From: Acidimicrobiia bacterium | GTDB taxonomy: Bacteria; Actinomycetota; Acidimicrobiia; Spongiisociales; UBA5794 | Direction of reading: 5' to 3' | DNA length: 5,601 nt | Assembly (NCBI GenBank): GCA_029934555.1 | Contig: JAOZMA010000077.1 | Span: 1-5,601 of the forward strand | Shown: piece by piece, positions 5,599-5,601 of the stretch | Numbering within the stretch: position 1 is the stretch's first letter | Layout: every line of letters starts with the position of its first letter | Made by a program: the position numbers and the translations under genes | The notes under the pieces: model-generated | The model's database searches: none | What the model was told of the DNA's origin: nothing | Seen by the model: the letters and a program-made list of their open reading frames with translations, nothing else

Positions 5599-5601
5599 GC
5601 A

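Noticed and set aside
1..5601. Defence system, toxin-antitoxin, prophage or conjugative module
   Set aside because: All five genes are explained as metabolic enzymes, a small SRPBCC-like protein and a standard regulator. No nuclease, toxin, integrase or phage signature was found.

Overview
This is a GC-rich bacterial window. The base composition, GTG/TTG starts, short gaps and strong third-position GC bias fit a high-GC Gram-positive-like lineage (Actinomycetota or a neighbour). That placement is an impression from composition and protein style, not a phylogenetic result. There are five protein genes and no RNA genes, IS elements or CRISPR arrays.

Layout. (1) Bases 1-1701 (+) hold a glycoside hydrolase family 13 enzyme. 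Its true N-terminus lies just left of the window: the frame is open from base 1 and encodes a lipoprotein signal peptide ending in Ala-Ala-Ser-Cys, so it is probably an exported, lipid-anchored alpha-glucan hydrolase. (2) Seven bases later, 1709-2230 (+) encodes a small protein that resembles the SRPBCC/START-like fold, with an uncertain start. (3) Bases 2231-2328 separate this gene from a convergent regulator. They hold most of an unusual run of twelve degenerate 7-base units (2251-2334), each starting with G, which also overlaps the regulator's stop codon. (4) Bases 2329-2808 (-) encode an Lrp/AsnC-family regulator. (5) Bases 2809-2930 are a divergent control region with a TTGACA hexamer and a perfect 5-bp-arm inverted repeat. 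(6) Bases 2931-4205 (+) encode a PLP-dependent enzyme of the Cys/Met metabolism (cystathionine gamma-synthase / methionine gamma-lyase) family. (7) Bases 4222-5598 (+), 16 bases downstream, encode a full-length tyrosine phenol-lyase-type beta-eliminating lyase.

How the genes may work together. The two PLP enzymes look like a two-gene operon, and the divergent Lrp/AsnC protein is the obvious candidate regulator. My inference is an amino-acid-responsive catabolic module. One enzyme would cleave tyrosine (or S-substituted cysteines) to pyruvate, ammonia and phenol or a thiol. The other would act on sulfur amino acids or their O-acyl/cystathionine relatives. The GH13 and SRPBCC-like genes on the left look unrelated to this module. 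The most unusual items are the heptanucleotide array and the pairing of a tyrosine phenol-lyase with a Cys/Met-family enzyme under an Lrp-type regulator.
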